From GCA-2683825 sp965662355 (GTDB taxonomy: Bacteria; Planctomycetota; UBA1135; GCA-002686595), in contig CBFIHP010000034.1 of NCBI GenBank assembly GCA_965662355.1, forward strand, positions 1 to 39,429: a DNA stretch of 39,429 bases, written 5' to 3'. The position numbers and the translations under genes were made by a program. Shown in pieces: positions 7,934-15,750 of this stretch. A model generated the notes under the pieces. The model saw nothing but the letters and a program-made list of their open reading frames with translations. It did no database searches and was not told where the DNA came from. The first letter of the stretch is position 1. Every line of letters starts with the position of its first letter.

Positions 7934-9277
7934 ATGAGGATGTCTCCGGACCGGCGCGACAGAGAGTACAGAGCTGGTCTTGACCCGGGCACCGAACTAT
8001 CGAGCCAGCAAGAGAGCTCCGAGCTGGTCATCGAAGTTCCCGGCCATACGCCTGCGCAGCAGTTGACACCAGGCGCTCGCCGTCTATCCCTCGAGACGCC
8101 GTTCGAGGCCCTTGACCGTGCATCGCTGGAGCGTGTGTGTCTGGCGCCACTCGCCAATGAGCTGACCTTGGAGGCTTTGCGACGCTTCGTACATCGTGCC
8201 TGCTACTTGCTTCGCGAGGGCGGCGAGTTTTCGTTTGTCGCACGGGATCCCGATTCGTTTCCATCGGAACTCTGGCCCGGCGAGGTCTTCGTCTTCGATA
8301 CGGCTCACGCTGGCAAGGCGGAGCGCTTTCGGCCCCTGCGGCACTTCGTCGAGCTCCTGCGGCTTTTCCCATGCCGGGNNNNNNNNNNNNNNNNNNNNNN
8401 NNNNNNNNNNNNNNNNNNNNNNNNNNNNNNNNNNNNNNNNNNNNNNNNNNNNNNNNNNNNNNNNNNNNNNNNNNNTACGGCTCACGCTGGCAAGGCGGAG
8501 CGCTTTCGGCCCCTGCGGCACTTCGTCGAGCTCCTGCGGCTTTTCCCATGCCGGGTGTGGACGCCGGGAGCGCTCGAGCTGGATCAAGAAGGTACTTTCC
8601 TGAAGTGGCGCGCGACGCGCAGCGCCGATCCGGAGCCCGCCGAGCAAGCCGCTTCCAGCGAATCCGACATCGCGGAGCGTTATGGCGAAACCAGTAACTA
8701 CCGGCGCTTCGATCGGCTCGAGGAGCCGGAAACGGCGGACGATCTCTACTACGCGGCGGCGCGCCTGCATCCCCGGCCCGGCGAACGGGTGCTGGCCCTG
8801 GGGGTCAACGACGCGCGCGAGCTCGAGATGTTTGCGCCGCCGGTCCGCGACGAGATCGAGCTGTGGGGCATCGATCATTCCCCGAGCGCCATCGCCGCCG
8901 CGCGCCAGCGCCTCCCCGCCCACGCGCAGCGCATGCTCGAGGCGGGCCTCGCGGAGCTCCCGGCCCTGGGACTACCGCGCTTCGATGTCGTTTTGATGCT
9001 GAACGTGCTGCAGTGCACAAGCGTCGATCGCGATCGGCTCCTCAGCGACTTGAAGCCCCTGTTGGCCAGCGATGCGCGGCTTCTGGCTTCGATTCCCAAC
9101 TGCCATTTCGGAGCCCGCGACATCCTACGCCGGCCCCTACTCCGGGACGACCCGCGCCACGATCGCTCGCTGGTCCACAAGGACCTGCGCTACCTCACGC
9201 GCGAGCTCTATCGCAGCGGATTCCGCACGGTCGAGTCCTTCGGAACATACGACGCTTTTCTTCTCGCGCGGCGCTAG
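7934..9277 (+). CDS. SAM-dependent methyltransferase, two-part, with internal assembly gap
   Basis: Starts at ATG 7934 behind GGAAGGAAG at about 7906-7914. The C-terminal half is a class I methyltransferase domain: GERVLALGVNDARELEMF (motif I region, from 8780, without the usual GxGxG), IDHSPSAIAAARQRL (second strand with acidic residue), RFDVVLMLNVLQC (motif near the fourth strand) and LLASIPNCHFGARD. The N-terminal half (LTLEALRRFVHRACYLLREGGEFSFVARDP in part) resembles only the C-terminal part of such a domain. The frame crosses a 97-N gap with identical 80-nt sequence on both sides. Removing the gap and one copy (177 nt) keeps the frame and gives about 388 residues. The substrate is unknown. 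It lies 22 nt upstream of the aldolase. Confidence 0.8.
   Translation: MRMSPDRRDREYRAGLDPGTELSSQQESSELVIEVPGHTPAQQLTPGARRLSLETPFEALDRASLERVCLAPLANELTLEALRRFVHRACYLLREGGEFSFVARDPDSFPSELWPGEVFVFDTAHAGKAERFRPLRHFVELLRLFPCRXXXXXXXXXXXXXXXXXXXXXXXXXXXXXXXXXTAHAGKAERFRPLRHFVELLRLFPCRVWTPGALELDQEGTFLKWRATRSADPEPAEQAASSESDIAERYGETSNYRRFDRLEEPETADDLYYAAARLHPRPGERVLALGVNDARELEMFAPPVRDEIELWGIDHSPSAIAAARQRLPAHAQRMLEAGLAELPALGLPRFDVVLMLNVLQCTSVDRDRLLSDLKPLLASDARLLASIPNCHFGARDILRRPLLRDDPRHDRSLVHKDLRYLTRELYRSGFRTVESFGTYDAFLLARR
8299..8378. repeat. 80-nt direct duplicate, copy 1, flanking an assembly gap
   Basis: Bases 8299-8378 are identical to 8476-8555, immediately before and after the N run. The same peptide TAHAGKAERFRPLRHF... 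is encoded twice. This looks like two overlapping contig ends that were scaffolded instead of merged, so I regard it as an artefact, not a biological repeat. Confidence 0.95.
8379..8475. other. Assembly gap (97 N), probably of negative true length
   Basis: The N run sits between two identical 80-nt flanks, so no sequence is likely to be missing here. Confidence 0.95.
8476..8555. repeat. 80-nt direct duplicate, copy 2, flanking an assembly gap
   Basis: Second copy of 8299-8378, starting at the first base after the N run. The offset of 177 nt is divisible by three, which is why the methyltransferase frame survives. Confidence 0.95.
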
Positions 9278-9299
9278 CAAGCTCACCACAATGCGTCCC

Positions 9300-10190
9300 A
9301 TGAGCAACGCCCAACAACTCCAAAAAGTAGGCAACGACGACGGCTTCATCGCAGCTCTGGACCAGAGCGGCGGCAGCACGCCCAAGGCCCTGAAGCTGTA
9401 TGGCGTCGAGGAGAGCGAGTACTCGGGCGACGACGAGATGTTCGCCAAGGTGCACGAGATGCGCACGCGTATTGTCACCAGTCCCAGCTTCGGCGGCGAC
9501 CGAATCCTGGGCGCGATCCTGTTCGAGAACACGATGGACCGCCAGATCGAGGGTCTGGGCTCGGCGCAGTACCTGTGGGACAAGAAGGGGGTCGTTCCCT
9601 TCCTCAAGGTCGACAAGGGTCTCGCGGATGAGGAGAACGGCGCCCAGGTGATGAAGCCGATGCCGGATCTCGACGCGCTGCTCGAACGGGCGAAGAAAAA
9701 CGGTGTCTTCGGTACCAAGATGCGCTCAGTCGTCAAGATGGCCAACGCCGATGGCGTCAAGGCTGTCGTCGATCAGCAATTCGAAATCGGCCGCCGCATC
9801 GTTGCCGCTGGTTTGGTGCCGATCATCGAGCCCGAGGTCGACATCCACTCGCCGGAAAAGGCGCAGGCGGAAGCCATGCTGAAGGATGCGATGCTCCAGC
9901 ACCTGAACGGACTCGGCGCCGACGAGAAGGTGATGTTGAAGCTCACATTGCCCGAGGCGGACAACTTCTACGCCGAATGCGTGAAGCACCCGAACGTGGT
10001 GCGCGTCGTCGCCCTGTCCGGTGGCTATCCCCGTGACGAGGCCAACTCCAGGCTGTCGCGCAACAACGGCATGGTCGCCAGCTTCTCGAGGGCGCTCAGC
10101 GAAGGCCTCAGCGCCAAGCAGAGTGCGGAGGAGTTCAACACGATGCTGAACAACTCGATCCAGAGCATCTTCGACGCTTCGAAGACCTAG
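9300..10190 (+). CDS. fda: Class I fructose-bisphosphate aldolase
   Basis: Cytoplasmic glycolytic/gluconeogenic enzyme that cleaves fructose 1,6-bisphosphate to glyceraldehyde 3-phosphate and dihydroxyacetone phosphate through a Schiff base, without metal. Its 296 residues match the length of the staphylococcal-type Fda subgroup. Visible signatures are GFIAALDQSGGSTPKALK (residues 15-32), MRTRIVTSPSF, VPIIEPEVDI (E177, likely proton acceptor) and VMLKLTLPE with K214 as the probable Schiff-base lysine by alignment with the class I pattern. I chose ATG 9300 because the family starts just before the GFIAALDQ block; ATG 9291 in frame is the alternative. It follows the methyltransferase by 22 nt and converges with the ABC permease operon 12 nt away. 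Confidence 0.93.
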   Translation: MSNAQQLQKVGNDDGFIAALDQSGGSTPKALKLYGVEESEYSGDDEMFAKVHEMRTRIVTSPSFGGDRILGAILFENTMDRQIEGLGSAQYLWDKKGVVPFLKVDKGLADEENGAQVMKPMPDLDALLERAKKNGVFGTKMRSVVKMANADGVKAVVDQQFEIGRRIVAAGLVPIIEPEVDIHSPEKAQAEAMLKDAMLQHLNGLGADEKVMLKLTLPEADNFYAECVKHPNVVRVVALSGGYPRDEANSRLSRNNGMVASFSRALSEGLSAKQSAEEFNTMLNNSIQSIFDASKT

Positions 10191-10202
10191 GCGAATTCAC
10201 GG

Positions 10203-11609
10203 CTAGGCGAGTTCGGATTCCTCTGTTCGTCCCGTGAGCGATGCGCCACCTCCGGGTGTCAGCCGGAGCTCGAGCTTGCCCAGGATCGTGTCGGCCAAAA
10301 TGGCCAGCAACGCGGCCGGCAGAGCCCCGGTGAGAATCAGGCGTATGTCGTTGAGATAGAGCCCCGTCACGATCGGTTCGCCGAGCCCCCCCGCGCCGAT
10401 GAAGGCTGCCAGTGTGGCGAAGCCGATGGTGATCACGGTCGCGGTTCGAATGCCGGCCATGATGGTCCGGGTGGCAAGCGGCAGTTGAATTCGCAACAGG
10501 ATCTGACGTTCTGTCAAGCCCATGCCGCGGGCCGCATCGACCAGGTCGCCGTCGACCCCGCTTATCCCGGTGAAGGTGTTGCGCAGAATCGGGAGCAGCG
10601 CGTACAGCGTCAGCGCACACACCGCGGATTTCGTCGACAAGCCCAACCCCGGGACTGCGATCAAAAAGGCGAGCAGGGCCAGGCTGGGGATGGTCTGCAG
10701 GATGCTGGCCAAGCCCAGGGCGATGCGGTTCGCCCAGTCGTTGCGCGTGATCAGGATGCCGAGCGGAACGGCGATCAAGCTGGCGAGAAAGACCGAGAGC
10801 AACGTCAGCTGGATGTGTTCCCAGAGGAAGCGCAACGTGTCATGGCGGCGTTCCACGAAGTAGGCCACCCAACCCGACTTCCCACGGGCTACCGCAGCAT
10901 TCGGCTTCGCTTCCAGCAAGCCCTCGTCGGCCAGGAAGGCCCCGGCGACATCCTTGAAGAGTCGCCCATCGACTTCGACCGCATGGTTGAGCGCGATCAT
11001 GCGCTCGTCGCTGATGCGAAAGGCCAGTAATTCCAGCACGGCGCGGAGTTCCGGATGGCGTTCGAGAAGTTCGCCGCGCACGAGTGGTGCTGCGTGGTAC
11101 GGGGGAAAGAACGAGCGATCGTCCTCCAGGGTCCGCAACTGGTATCGCAGAAGCNNNNNNNNNNNNNNNNNNNNNNNNNNNNNNNNNNNNNNNNNNNNNN
11201 NNNNNNNNNNNNNNNNNNNNNNNNNNNNNNNNNNNNNNNNNNNNNNNNNNNNAGGCTGGAGCATCTCGACGTCATGTCGTTCGCTCAATGCATGCTGCGT
11301 TGCGAGAAAGGCCTTGAGAGGGTCATTGACCTTCGAGCCTTGCTCGAGAATCACCGCCCACGCCGTGCCCGTGTACTCGGGGTAGATGTCGATTTCGCCC
11401 TGGGTCAAGGCCGTGAAGCAGACCAGAGTCCCCCCGAGGCTGCTCTTGTGTTCGGCCTCGAATTCCGTGTGCTCTTCGATCAAGAGCGTCAGCATTTCGC
11501 CCAGGAGATGGGCTTCGGTGAAGTTCTTGCTGCCGATGCGGATCGTCTGTGCGCTTGCGGAAAGGCTCAGGAAGAGCGCACCCAGAACCAGGAACGACAG
11601 CTTACGCAT
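10203..11609 (-). CDS. Osmoprotectant-type ABC transporter, substrate-binding protein fused to permease
   Basis: Imports glycine betaine, choline or a similar quaternary amine (OpuC/YehZ-YehW/ProWX type). Order: signal peptide (residues 1-20, MRKLSFLVLGALFLSLSASA), substrate-binding domain (TIRIGSKNFTEAHLLGEML; GEIDIYPEYTGTAW; DDRSFFPPYHAAPLVR), then from about residue 265 a permease domain with helices and an EAA-like loop (VDAARGMGLTERQILLRIQLP). A 98-N gap cuts the binding domain. Judging from the OpuCC pattern, about 85-95 residues should sit where the N run allows 33, so the domain is under-represented. The start ATG 11609 overlaps the upstream ATPase stop by 8 nt, so the two are translationally coupled. 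The usual fusion order in ProWX-like proteins is permease first, so this order is notable. Confidence 0.88.
   Translation of the reverse strand: MRKLSFLVLGALFLSLSASAQTIRIGSKNFTEAHLLGEMLTLLIEEHTEFEAEHKSSLGGTLVCFTALTQGEIDIYPEYTGTAWAVILEQGSKVNDPLKAFLATQHALSERHDVEMLQPXXXXXXXXXXXXXXXXXXXXXXXXXXXXXXXXXLLRYQLRTLEDDRSFFPPYHAAPLVRGELLERHPELRAVLELLAFRISDERMIALNHAVEVDGRLFKDVAGAFLADEGLLEAKPNAAVARGKSGWVAYFVERRHDTLRFLWEHIQLTLLSVFLASLIAVPLGILITRNDWANRIALGLASILQTIPSLALLAFLIAVPGLGLSTKSAVCALTLYALLPILRNTFTGISGVDGDLVDAARGMGLTERQILLRIQLPLATRTIMAGIRTATVITIGFATLAAFIGAGGLGEPIVTGLYLNDIRLILTGALPAALLAILADTILGKLELRLTPGGGASLTGRTEESELA
11155..11252. other. Assembly gap (98 N), probably under-sized
   Basis: Lies in the substrate-binding domain of the transporter fusion. 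The family needs roughly 250-300 bases here, so the N length is a placeholder. Confidence 0.9.
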
Positions 11610-12327
11610 CGAAGTGGCGCTCCATGAAACGTCGCACGTAGTCGGAGACCGGGTTCGTGCGGAAATCCGACAGGGTTCCGATCTGGACGATGCGGCCGCC
11701 GGACATCAAGGCGACCCGGTCGCAAAGCCGAAACGCCTCGTCCAGGTCATGCGTGACGAGCACGACCGTCTTCTCGACGGCACGCTTCAACTCCAGAAAC
11801 TCGCCCTGGACGTCCGCGCGAGTAATCGGGTCGAGGGCGCCGAAGGGTTCGTCCATCAAGAGAATCGCTGGATCCAGCATCAAGGCGCGGGCCACACCGA
11901 CGCGCTGGCGTTGGCCGCCGGAAAGCTCGCCCGGGAAGCGCGTGGCCAGGGATTCCGGGAGGTGCGCGAGCTCGAGCAAGGCTTTCGAGCGTGCCTCGAT
12001 CCGGTCCTCGTCCCAGCCCTCGATACGTGCCAGTAGCGTGATGTTGTCCGCGACACTCATGTGCGGAAAGAGCCCACCGCTCTGAATGACGTAGCCCATG
12101 CCGCGTCGCAGTTGCACTGGATCGAGGGCAGTCGTGTCCTGCCCGTCGACCCACACGCGCCCGCGGCTGGGCTCTTCCAGGCGGTTGATCAGGCGCAGCG
12201 TCGTCGTCTTGCCGCATCCGCTGGTCCCCACGAGGCCCAGCGTCTCACCGCGTGCTACCTCGAGTTCGATCCCATCGACCGCGACCACGGAACCGAAGGA
12301 CTTCGTCAGCGACTCGAGGCGGATCAC
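11602..12327 (-). CDS. Osmoprotectant-type ABC transporter ATP-binding protein
   Basis: ATPase subunit of the importer encoded by the next gene; 241 residues, cytoplasmic face. Motifs: Walker A GTSGCGKTT (34-42), Q-loop at Q82 (VIQSGGLFPHM, typical of the OpuCA/ProV group), signature LSGGQRQRV (135-143), Walker B ILLMDEPFGALDP (155-167) and the H-loop VTHD with H193. There is no C-terminal CBS pair as in OpuCA/OpuAA, so the sensor part is missing or elsewhere. The start is GTG 12327 (VIRLESLTKSFGS), 11 nt after the DUF72 stop at 12339. A longer open frame upstream has no similarity. Confidence 0.92.
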   Translation of the reverse strand: MIRLESLTKSFGSVVAVDGIELEVARGETLGLVGTSGCGKTTTLRLINRLEEPSRGRVWVDGQDTTALDPVQLRRGMGYVIQSGGLFPHMSVADNITLLARIEGWDEDRIEARSKALLELAHLPESLATRFPGELSGGQRQRVGVARALMLDPAILLMDEPFGALDPITRADVQGEFLELKRAVEKTVVLVTHDLDEAFRLCDRVALMSGGRIVQIGTLSDFRTNPVSDYVRRFMERHFDA

Positions 12328-12338
12328 GGCGAATGGGC

Positions 12339-13274
12339 TCAGAAGAGCTCGGCTTGGTGGAGCTCGCCCTTGGGGCGAACGGGTGCTTCCAGTGGGTCGA
12401 ACTCGAGGCCGGTACGTACCGCCAGCCGTGGAAGCATGTGCTGGGCCAGCTCGACGGTCTCGTGGTCGCGCTTTTGGTGGAAGAAGAAGTAGGCCCGCTG
12501 CAGGCCACTCTCCATCCACTGACCGAGGCGTTCGATCCAATCGTCCAGGCGCTGGGTGTCCGTGGAGTGGCCGGAGTTGCCGACGAAGCGCACCATCGTG
12601 TCCGGCGCGCACAGCCGCATGTGCAGCACATCGCGGCGCCCGGCGACGTCGGTCAGCATCGGTGTGACGCCCAGCTGAGTGAACACGGCCATCATGTCGT
12701 CGAGCGCCTCTTGGTCCGCGAACCAGCGCTGGTGGCGGAGTTCGACACCCAGGTCAAGCTGCGGTGCATAGCGTTCGAGAAAAGAGACGAGCACCTTCGC
12801 GCGGTGGGGTCCGAAACCCGGCGGAAGGATTGTCCAGGCTCGGCCCAGGTGGTCACCGAAGCACTGCAGCGCTGCGACGAAGGCGTCCATCTCCTCGTGG
12901 GCATTCTCGAATTCCCGCTCGTGGCTGATGGTGGAGGGCAGCTTGGGACAGAAGAGAAAGCCCTCCGGCACGCTGGCGGCCCAGGCGGACATGCGCAGCG
13001 CGTCGTACCCGTAGTAGGTCGAGTTCAGTTCGTTCGTCGGAAACGCCCGGGCGTATTGGTGCAGGTAGTCCCGGCTCTTGGTTTCCTTCGGATAGAGCGT
13101 TCCCAGATAGCCGCGATCCGTCCACCCAGCCGTTCCCACCAGAACTCTTGGCGCCGTGTTCGTTCCCTGCTGGCGCAACGATTCCAGGTAGGGGCCATTG
13201 CCCGCTCCATCGGGAGGGAGCGTGAAGTCCACTCGGTCCACGTTCGGGACCCGGCCGAATTCCATGCGGTTCAT
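12339..13274 (-). CDS. DUF72 family protein (YecE-like)
   Basis: A 311-residue TIM-barrel protein of the DUF72/YecE family; biochemical function not established. Hallmarks are VLVGTAGWTDRGYLGTLYP, the FPTNELNSTYYG segment (family: F-x-x-x-E-x-N-x-T-F/Y-Y), PEGFLFCPKLPSTISHE, FLERYAPQLDLGVELRH and the late YFFFHQKRDHETVELA (family: N-N-H/H-x-x-x-x-x-A). The ATG at 13274 overlaps the TGA stop of the secreted protein gene by 4 nt (ATGA), which supports this start over the Met four codons later. It lies in the osmoprotectant transporter unit. Whether the placement is functional is unknown. Confidence 0.87.
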   Translation of the reverse strand: MNRMEFGRVPNVDRVDFTLPPDGAGNGPYLESLRQQGTNTAPRVLVGTAGWTDRGYLGTLYPKETKSRDYLHQYARAFPTNELNSTYYGYDALRMSAWAASVPEGFLFCPKLPSTISHEREFENAHEEMDAFVAALQCFGDHLGRAWTILPPGFGPHRAKVLVSFLERYAPQLDLGVELRHQRWFADQEALDDMMAVFTQLGVTPMLTDVAGRRDVLHMRLCAPDTMVRFVGNSGHSTDTQRLDDWIERLGQWMESGLQRAYFFFHQKRDHETVELAQHMLPRLAVRTGLEFDPLEAPVRPKGELHQAELF

Positions 13275-15484
13275 CTAGCCGGACGATTCTGCCAATTCGT
13301 GGGGTTTGCACCAGGTGCTGTTCTTTCGAAAGCCGGCAGTTCGAGCAGGATGGGGTCCAGCTGCGACAGCGCGAAGTCCAGCTGCTCGGCTTCTTCCAGC
13401 ATTTCCATGCCGCTCAAGCGGGCCCGGAGCAACTTTGCCGTGCCAACGGCGGATAGGTTCAAGCCGTCCATGCTGGCGGCCGCATCGGGCTTGCGTTCGA
13501 ACGAGGCGAGGATCTGTTGCAGCGCGCCGGTCAGATCCTTGTCCTCGAGTGCGATGCGGGCCCGCCCGGCCAGTGCGATGGCTGCGTAATGATCGGATGA
13601 GGAGGCGCTCTCGGGGTTCTCCTGGATGCTGGTTGCGTAATAGGTCAGCGCCCGGCCGTAGGAGGTGAGAGCCTGGTCCGGTTCCGCTTGGCGCCGGTGG
13701 TTCTCCGCCGCGACGATCGAAGCGTAGCCTGCAAACCAGGGCAGGTTCGGCGAGGCGTCCTCGGCCTTCAGCATCGACGCGTATACAGCCTCGAGTCCAT
13801 CGATACCGTCGCGCCACAGGGTGCGTCCGCGCAACTGACCGTGCAGGGTCCAGGAGTCGGGGAAGCGCTTCAAGCCCTCTTCCAGGGTGCGTTCCGCGCG
13901 CCCGAAGGCTCCCAGGCGCATGAGGAAGCGGAAGTGGTCCGCCACGTGCACGTCGCGCCCCAGGGGGTGCGTCGAGAGGACCGCGAAGGCGGCGTTGACG
14001 TCGGTCAGCCACTCGCCAGGCCAGTCTTTCTTCTTGTTGAGCGCATCGGTGATCACCTGCTGGCGCTGTTGCGCGAAGAGCGAGATCGTCGCGATGGCGA
14101 GCCACTCGATCTCGCCCGCGGGCATCGCCGAGACGGCTGATTCCACGCGCTCGTACGCGGCGGCCAGATCCCCGAGGTAGTAGGAGGTCAGCCCGGAGAC
14201 CGCGTCCAAGCGCCAGCCTGAGGCACCGAGCCGTTCGGCTTCTTTCGCGATGCGTTGCGAGTCCTCGAGACGCATCTGGTAGTAGCGGTTCGCGACTCTC
14301 TGGTTCTCGCCCTGCATCGAGCGTGGATCCACAGCCAGCTCCAGCAACGCCAATGCGGCTTCGAGCCGTGCGCCGGCGTTGCTCGAAGGCTCGACCGCGG
14401 CGGTTTCGAGTCGCGTGGTGACGATGTCGACCCCAGGGGCCGAGTACGAGGCACCGGCTTGCGTGGTCCAGGAGCTCTCGTTGATCTGCTTCGATTTCGT
14501 CCCGAGCCCGCGATGAACGATCGAAAGCGTGTGGGCGCGTTCCGAGTTCTTCCCCAGGCGCGACAGGGCCACGATCATCTTCTCACGTTCGCTTTCATCG
14601 AGCGGTACGCGCAGGGCTTCGTTGATCAGCTCGATCGCTCCGTTGGAATCGGAGTTCGCCAGCGCATCCCGTGCCAGCTTGGCCATGTCGGGATCGAAAC
14701 CGTAGATAGCAAGGCGCAAGAGGTCGTCGGGTGCGGCATCGACGTTTTCGAGGGCAGCCTTCAAGAGCGTTTCGCGGGTCGCCTTGTCACCACCCTTGTA
14801 TGCGCGTTCGACGGTGTCGCGATCCTTCACGTGACGGCTGGCGACCTTTTCGACCAGCGTGCGATCGCCGCGCACCACCGGCGGCGGCGCGTCGCGGTTC
14901 GTGATGCCTTCTTCGATTTGCTTGAACACCGACTCGGTATCGAAGGCGTAGTAGACGTCGTAGGTCTCGTTGCCGTCCAGCTCGACCATCACGTGGCGCG
15001 GAGCGACGCGTACATTTTCGAAGTAACGCTCGAAGAGAATCGGCTCGATCCAGATATGTTCGCCGCAGGTGACGCTTCCAAAACGCGGGCACAGGATCCG
15101 GTTGCCGTCCGAGTCGTAATCACGCGGATTGTGTCGGTACACCGAAGCGATCACGGTGACGTACGGCTCGTACAGTTTGGCGATGTCGGGTTGGCGATAA
15201 CGGATCCCGGCGTAATGCTCCGAGGCGATCTCTCCGTCCATGTTGACGCAGATCAGGATCGCCTTGCCCGTCTCACGGGAAACGGCCAGCGCATCGTCCC
15301 AGTTGCGCTCGAAGGTCAACAGCACGGGCCGTCTCCAGTCCTCGGCTGTAGGCGCGAACCACATGGCCTCGCGATCGACGCTCTGCGGCGGACCCTGGGC
15401 CGACGCTGCTGGCGCCAGTAGGGCCGTCGAAAGACCTAGTGAGAGGACGAAGAGAGGCACGAACAGGAATCGATTCCGATACAT
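13271..15484 (-). CDS. Secreted protein with thioredoxin-like N-terminal domain and helical repeats
   Basis: A 737-residue exported protein. The signal peptide (MYRNRFLFVPLFVLSLGLST, then ALLAPAASAQG) fixes the start at 15484. Residues about 45-150 (NWDDALAVSRETGKAILICVNMDG, in parts) look like the DUF255/thioredoxin-7 type of thioredoxin fold, but the CxxC is absent (ILICVNMDGEIASEHYAG). Two cysteines follow in ILCPRFGSVTCGEH. The remaining 550 or so residues are alpha-helical and TPR-like (LEAALALLELAVDP, FGRAERTLEEGLKRFPDS). No enzyme activity is evident. It is the first gene of the four-gene unit ending in the osmoprotectant transporter. Its stop overlaps the DUF72 start. The function is unknown. 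Confidence 0.8.
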   Translation of the reverse strand: MYRNRFLFVPLFVLSLGLSTALLAPAASAQGPPQSVDREAMWFAPTAEDWRRPVLLTFERNWDDALAVSRETGKAILICVNMDGEIASEHYAGIRYRQPDIAKLYEPYVTVIASVYRHNPRDYDSDGNRILCPRFGSVTCGEHIWIEPILFERYFENVRVAPRHVMVELDGNETYDVYYAFDTESVFKQIEEGITNRDAPPPVVRGDRTLVEKVASRHVKDRDTVERAYKGGDKATRETLLKAALENVDAAPDDLLRLAIYGFDPDMAKLARDALANSDSNGAIELINEALRVPLDESEREKMIVALSRLGKNSERAHTLSIVHRGLGTKSKQINESSWTTQAGASYSAPGVDIVTTRLETAAVEPSSNAGARLEAALALLELAVDPRSMQGENQRVANRYYQMRLEDSQRIAKEAERLGASGWRLDAVSGLTSYYLGDLAAAYERVESAVSAMPAGEIEWLAIATISLFAQQRQQVITDALNKKKDWPGEWLTDVNAAFAVLSTHPLGRDVHVADHFRFLMRLGAFGRAERTLEEGLKRFPDSWTLHGQLRGRTLWRDGIDGLEAVYASMLKAEDASPNLPWFAGYASIVAAENHRRQAEPDQALTSYGRALTYYATSIQENPESASSSDHYAAIALAGRARIALEDKDLTGALQQILASFERKPDAAASMDGLNLSAVGTAKLLRARLSGMEMLEEAEQLDFALSQLDPILLELPAFERTAPGANPTNWQNRPAR

Positions 15485-15750
15485 CACGATTAGCACGCTG
15501 AGGGATGTGAGTCCGGAAACAGGTGCTTCCAGGCCTTCAGGGTAGTCCCCAACATGCAAACTGCACAGACAAGGTGCTGTAAGGACCGAGCTACTCCGAT
15601 CTCCGCGGCGCCAGGGATTCGTCCGTGGCCGCCAGATTCGGGTTCAAACTCGGTACACAGCCCGGCGAGCTGCTGCCCAAGAGAGCCTCGCCGTGTATCC
15701 TCCCTCCACACCGGCCGTTTTTTTCGCGCCGCAACCGAAGCACAAGAGCC
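15485..15750. other. Divergent intergenic region
   Basis: 266 nt between the secreted-protein operon (minus) and the moxR-bat operon (plus). Both operons must be promoted from here. I see a T-run at 15717-15723 but no convincing -35/-10 pair, no tRNA and no coding frame with support. Confidence 0.6.

Noticed and set aside
8299..8555. 80-nt repeat as a biological tandem duplication
   Set aside because: The copies abut an N run exactly, which is best explained by overlapping contig ends.
10187..10214. Near-identical direct repeat ctaggcga(a/g)ttc around two convergent stop codons
   Set aside because: Only 12 bases with one mismatch; explained by chance and coding constraint.
12252..13589. Plus-strand frame of 445 codons
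   Set aside because: Antisense to the DUF72 gene and its neighbours; composition typical of a G+C-rich shadow.
14255..15421. Plus-strand frame of 388 codons
   Set aside because: Antisense shadow of the secreted thioredoxin/TPR gene.
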